The notes under the pieces were generated by a model, which saw only the letters and a list, made by a program, of their open reading frames with translations, was not told the DNA's origin and searched no databases. The position numbers and the translations under genes are program-made. 64,000 nucleotides of DNA from Owenia fusiformis (taxonomy: Eukaryota > Annelida > Polychaeta > Sabellida > Oweniidae): contig CAIIXF020000007.1 in the NCBI GenBank assembly GCA_903813345.2, positions 19,083,564-19,147,563 on the forward strand, given 5' to 3'. How positions within the stretch are numbered: position 1 is the first letter of the stretch; every line of letters starts with the position of its first letter. This document shows, piece by piece, positions 40,901 through 46,900 of the stretch.

Positions 40901-43900
40901 CCAAGACGAAAGGATGAAGGCATTCATACCCCAATGAACTTTGATAATAAAAACATTGATTTTCAAATATTAGAAAAACTAGAATGATTGATTGATCTGC
41001 ACATATTATCATGGTCCAGTGGATGATTAATGATCTTCAGTAATTGCTATTTAATAATATTTTTCAATTATCAGAGATTAAATTTTTTATAATTATCAGA
41101 ATTTACACTAAACTACTGTACATGTTCCTTACGAAACACTTCAAAATTGAAAAAAAGCAATATGAATGCATTGTTTAGGATACTTTTGTCATCCATTTTT
41201 TTAGTGCAATTGACACACCTAGCAAATGCTAAACCAAAACGGAATAGATGGAGTTTCAAGGTAGATTTACCTATGGATATACTAGCAACACAGGCAAGTT
41301 TGGATGAACTGAAAGAGGATATCAGAAGTAAACTGAATGACTTGGAAGCAGTGGTCAATAAGCGTTGTGAAGGTATTCTTCAAATTATCTTAGAAGTTGT
41401 ATAGATCAACATGAATTGAAATACAATGTTAACTAGGAATCAGCGACTCTACGAAGAAGCAAATCCCACTTGAATAAAGTGAATGATAAATAGCGACCAT
41501 CCCTGGGTATTAGCATATATAATTTGAACCAAATCCATTCACTGTTATTTAAGTTATCAAAGATTGCATTTTTTACAAATAATGGCAACCATTTTGAAAT
41601 TCAGTGGCCATCTTAAAATCTCTTTTGAACAGAAGTCCTACACCCATAAGCCTACACAATTAAAATCAAATCTGTCAACCGGTATTTAAGCTATCACCCA
41701 GACACACAGACGGACAAACTAACGGATTAACAACTCTCTATATCTCCCCGGAACTTCGTTTGGTTGGATACCACATGCCATTTTTACAGATTCCAAATGA
41801 TGAACACCAACCAATGAACACCAACTGGTGACTGCCACCACAAAAAAGTTGGAGACTAACAATATGTGGTGTGACACGAAAATGTAGGCAATTTAAAAAT
41901 AGGCTACTTACTTTATCAACAAATTTTGAATAAACTTTATGATGGTATTTACTGATGAAATGTTTTTATACAAGCAAAAACTATGATGGAAAAAGAAATT
42001 GTGAGGTTCACATCTGAGAATCCAAAGGCTGATCACATGTATGGAAGTTTAAGTGGAGACTTGATGAAGTCCACTAAAGGTCTAATCGTCATCCAAGAGA
42101 ATCTAGGTATGACTAATGAGATAACTGACCGTGCTTTGAAGATTGCTAAACTAGGTAACTTAGTGACACTTGCAGTGGATCTCTATAGGTGGGTATATGT
42201 ACTACAGGTATAACATGTACTACTTAGTTTAACTCTATTAATGTATGAAGAAAATATCTTATGTAAGGGACCCGCTTTTTAAACCATGCGTGAAGGGTGA
42301 TGAATATATATAGTGCCAACAAATTGTAACTTCCCATACACAAATAAGATAAATACATGTATATGTACATGTATAGTAGACTGGCCAGGAAATCGGTGAT
42401 TAGAATAAAGCACATCATTATTTTATCAGAGGTGACATAGCTCAGACTCATGATGAAGCTCGTGAACTAAGCGGAATGCTCTCATATGATGGAGCCATGA
42501 AGGATATTGAGGGTGCGGCCATGTACCTCAAGTCAAGGGGAATCAAAAAGGTATTCTTATCCCTGGCTAGTATAGTAATAGTAATTTTTTGTGTTAATGC
42601 TCTACTGTATACAATTGTTGACCTCTCCAGAGGTCAACCGTCAAAATCGTATACCGAGACTGTAAACCGAGAAGCTACTGTTGACAGAGACAGAATTCTC
42701 GGTTTACAGTCTCGGTATACGATTTTGACGGTTGACCTCTGGAGAGATCTACAATTGTTTTGTTAGTCCGAAGAAACTAATAATACACATATAGAAGACA
42801 ATCATCAATTGGCATGGCTTCATTTCATAATCTCTTCTCCGAACCACGTCAGCAATATTTTTGAAGAAAATCTGAAGACAGTGGTAGCTAAACTCTCTAT
42901 ATTCAGCACATCACGGCGTACTCATTAGTAAATTAATGTTGATTTTACGTTTTTATTTGCATTTTTGCTATTTTTGCTAACTCAAAATATCACTTTCATC
43001 AACGTTTTCAATAGGATGACGGCATAAAACTTTTTTCTTCAAAAGTAGCGGTCAACAGTATCTAGTAGCGGTCAACAGTGCATATTGTTGACCGCTAATC
43101 AACCAATCAGAATCAAGTATTTCAGTTGAGGTACTAACAATATATTATGCCGTTCCTTGGACCTTCTGTTATACTCTTTAATCTTTACACATCATTCAGG
43201 TTGGTATCACTGGATTTTGCTTTGGAGGAAGAATTACATTATCAGCAGCAGCATTAATCAATCCTGATTTGATATCAGCAGCTGCACCATTTTATGGGAT
43301 ACCAGATCCTGAGATGTGTGGATGCAACATTAGCAACATTGCTGTACCTGTGCAAGCTCATTTTGGAATGAATGATACTTCCCGATCAGCCAATCCAGTA
43401 GAGGCTGAGAAATTGCGCATTTTGTTGGAAAATATTGGTGATAAAAATGAGTTCTTCTTCTATGATAATGCTGGTCATGCATTCAATAGGGTTGATGGTG
43501 ATCGCTATAACAAGGACGCAGATGAGCTATCATTGAAAAGATTGGTGGATTTCATGAACAAACATCTCATGTGAAAAATGCTTCATTAATAGTACAGTAT
43601 ATCAAACTGAATAAAACTGAGAGTAATTTACTTTCTTCATAATCATAACACATGTACAGTATTTATACTAGTTCAAGCTTTAGGAATGTCATAAACAGTT
43701 AAGGCAGTTGAACACAAGGAGGTCTAAACCATGCCAGTTCTATCCTTTTATAATGTGTTGGTGTGTTGGTAAGGCACTTACAGTATGCATTATAATATAA
43801 TTGAGTCATACAGTTAAACATACAAACCTTTTCCAATGATGACCAATGGATTTTTAGCATGTGTGAGTAATTCTACAGCTGACTTTATATCATCAGGGTC

Positions 43901-46900
43901 TCCAAATGTTCTTGGAGGAAATGGCACCTTTGGCCTGGTGCTGAAAAGTACATACAGTATTAATGCATTAAATACTAGGCTAGAGAATGATTTCATATTT
44001 AAATCATAATTTCTACAATATACAATTGTTGACCTCTCCAGAGGTCAACCGGCAAAATTGTATACCGAGACTGTAAACCGAGAAACTACTGTTGACAGAG
44101 ACAGAAGGTCGAGGTCAACAGTAGTTTCAAGGTTTACAGTCGAGGTATATGATTTTGACGGTTGACCGAATGGAGAGGTCTACAATTGTTTTGTTAGTCA
44201 GAAGAAACTAATAATACACATATAGATGACAGTCATCAATCATGGCTTCATTTCACAATCTTTTCTTTGAACCACGCCAGCAATAATTTTTTAAGAAAAT
44301 CTGAAGACAGTGGTAGCTAGACTCTCTGTTTTCGGCACATAACTGCGAACTCACTACGAAAATTTAATGTTAATTTTGCGTTTGTATTTGTATTTTTGCT
44401 ATACTCGTTGTCTAGCAAAGTCAAAATATCACTTTCATCAACGTTTACAAAATGTCCGTCTACACTGTTTTCTGTAAACATTGTGATGTCATATTCCCCA
44501 TAATTCACAAGTGTAGTACAGTCACATATGCGGTCAATAATATGATATCCCATGATGCACAGGTGAGGTACAGGCAAAAATGTTGACCACTAATTGACCA
44601 ATCAGATGCGAGTATTTACACTGAGGTACTAACGATATCTTCTGTATGTTTAAATTGGTGAGTGATGTTGACAAGTAGACAGACACTCTAAGGATCAAAT
44701 CAGGAAAACATTCTACTTCATTACCTTGATAGCAAGACTGATCCTCTTTAGACACATAAGTCTAAAAGTTCAGCCTTATGACAAGGTAACTAATTCTCTC
44801 ACTCACCCCGGTCCAACACTGCACTTGTTATGGCCCACTTGTTTAACATTGAAAGCATGGGGATTAAGTCACCCCTCCCTCCTATATTCTATATATTAAT
44901 GTTCAATATATAGAATATAAGAGGGGGGTGACTTACTCCGCACGAAAGATTCATATACAGATGTATAATGATAAATGACCCCATGTACTTATAAAACACC
45001 AACCGCTGAATGATGTACACTGTCCATAAAAAAGTTGGAGACTATACTTCTGGTGGTGACATAAAAATGGAAGCATTAAAAATAAATAAATATATAGGAT
45101 AATTAGCATACTGTATATGGATATCTAGCATATTGTTTGACTAAAACTGAAAATAAAAGCAAATCTTTCACAAATTCCAAGAAAGCAGGGTATAGGCTTT
45201 TTGAAATGTTTTTGACCCACATACATTTGGGTATTATTTAGTAGCATCACATATAGCACACTAAATTACTTACATGATGCTGCTTCTTGGGATCTTTTTA
45301 CCAGCAATGATGTTTCCAGGGAAGTCAAGATAGCAGGCCCCAGGTCTCCCATACATACTGGTTCTGACTGCCTGAAACAAGCTATAACAGGCTATTAACA
45401 GCTCAATTCAGCAAATTCAGAGGAGGGGGGGGGACAATGAATCATTCCATAAAGCAGACCCAATATATTATTCGCTTACGTAATTACAGTAGACAATGTT
45501 CAAATTACATGTACAGTTTTGAACAATTTCATCAAAAACTTATGTGGGATAAATGCATATTGCATTTGAGTTGTTTTTGGACAGAAAGACGAACTGATGA
45601 ACTGACGGAGGACTTTAATATAAGCCATCCCAAATTAATTGGGAAAAAAAGCTTCCTTGTCCAAACTTTCAAATAGATTTAGTTCATTAAAAAAACTCTG
45701 AAGGTGAAAGTATCCCGGCTCCAGGTTATAAACAATTATTTCATTTGCATAAGTTATGTTAATTAGAGTAATATGGAGTGGCAAGGCTTGGTATTTGCTT
45801 TAGGAAACATCCTAATTCAGTATAAAATCCAGGACGATTCAATGATTTAACATTCACTTCATTTGGTTCAATTCAATACAAGGTAAGTACAGTACATGTT
45901 AGTAATTTTATGTTCATCTTAATTAAACAGGTAAGACCTAATGTTTATCTTTTCAAATATTTCCTCAAAAACATCAGTTGAATTGTCACATGTTGATTTT
46001 TTACAAGTTCAGGGCTTTTTAATTATTTTTATTTCAACATTTTAGTCCAAATAATGCAAAATGATTAGATCTCGTAAAAAGTGATGATGTCTTATTTCCA
46101 GAATCTCATTCAACATGCTTAAGTTTGTGTGCCTTTTTGCCCTTGTGGCGATTGCCTGTGCTGCTCCCCGTAGCTACGGATATGGAGATGATGAGAACCG
46201 TGATGGTGTCCCAGATTCCCTTGATGCCAACCGTGATGGCAAAGTTGACTACGGATATGGTCATGGATATGCTAGGAACAGCTATGGACATGGCAGCTAT
46301 GGATACCAGGATCATTATTACGGATATGTCCCATATGGGGATGGCTATCCGTATGCCAATGTTGGACCCAATGGAGCTGTTGTTAAGTCCCCATCTGGTC
46401 TGATTGTTGGAGACAATGGTGGTTACATCAATGCCCAGACTGGAAAGGTTGTTGGACCAAATGGATATGTTGCCCCCGAGGGATATGGACATTATTAAAG
46501 TAAGTAAAATTTGAGCTAACAAGCCACATCTGAACACCTCCGTATACGAACAACTCTTATTGTGAAGTCTTTTTGGTCTCATTTTTAACATGCCATAGAC
46601 ATACATATTAAAAAGCCTTAAAATGTGAACTCTGCCAATCTGAACACTTTTGACCAGTTCCAGTGGTGTTTGGATTAAAAAATATTTTACTGTGTGTCAT
46701 TCAACATTATGTAAATTGCATGCATGAGGCTGGGACGCAATTATAAAGGTGTACAGATTCACTGTGTTTTATTTAATGACTGCTACTACTACTATCCAAT
46801 AATATAATATAATATAATGAGTGTGTTGACAAAAAATGTTTTTCTCTTTTCAGCTTTCTAGATGGGATGGCTGTGCCATGCTAAATGACCACTGTAACTG

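Noticed and set aside
44317-44577. 86-aa ORF in HACL1 intron 5
   Set aside because: It lies wholly within the palindromic repeat copy and has no protein-like conservation with the other copy.
46106-46606. 166-aa minus-strand ORF
   Set aside because: It mirrors the Gly/Tyr-rich protein gene, whose signal peptide, splice sites, TATA box and poly(A) signal are all on the plus strand.
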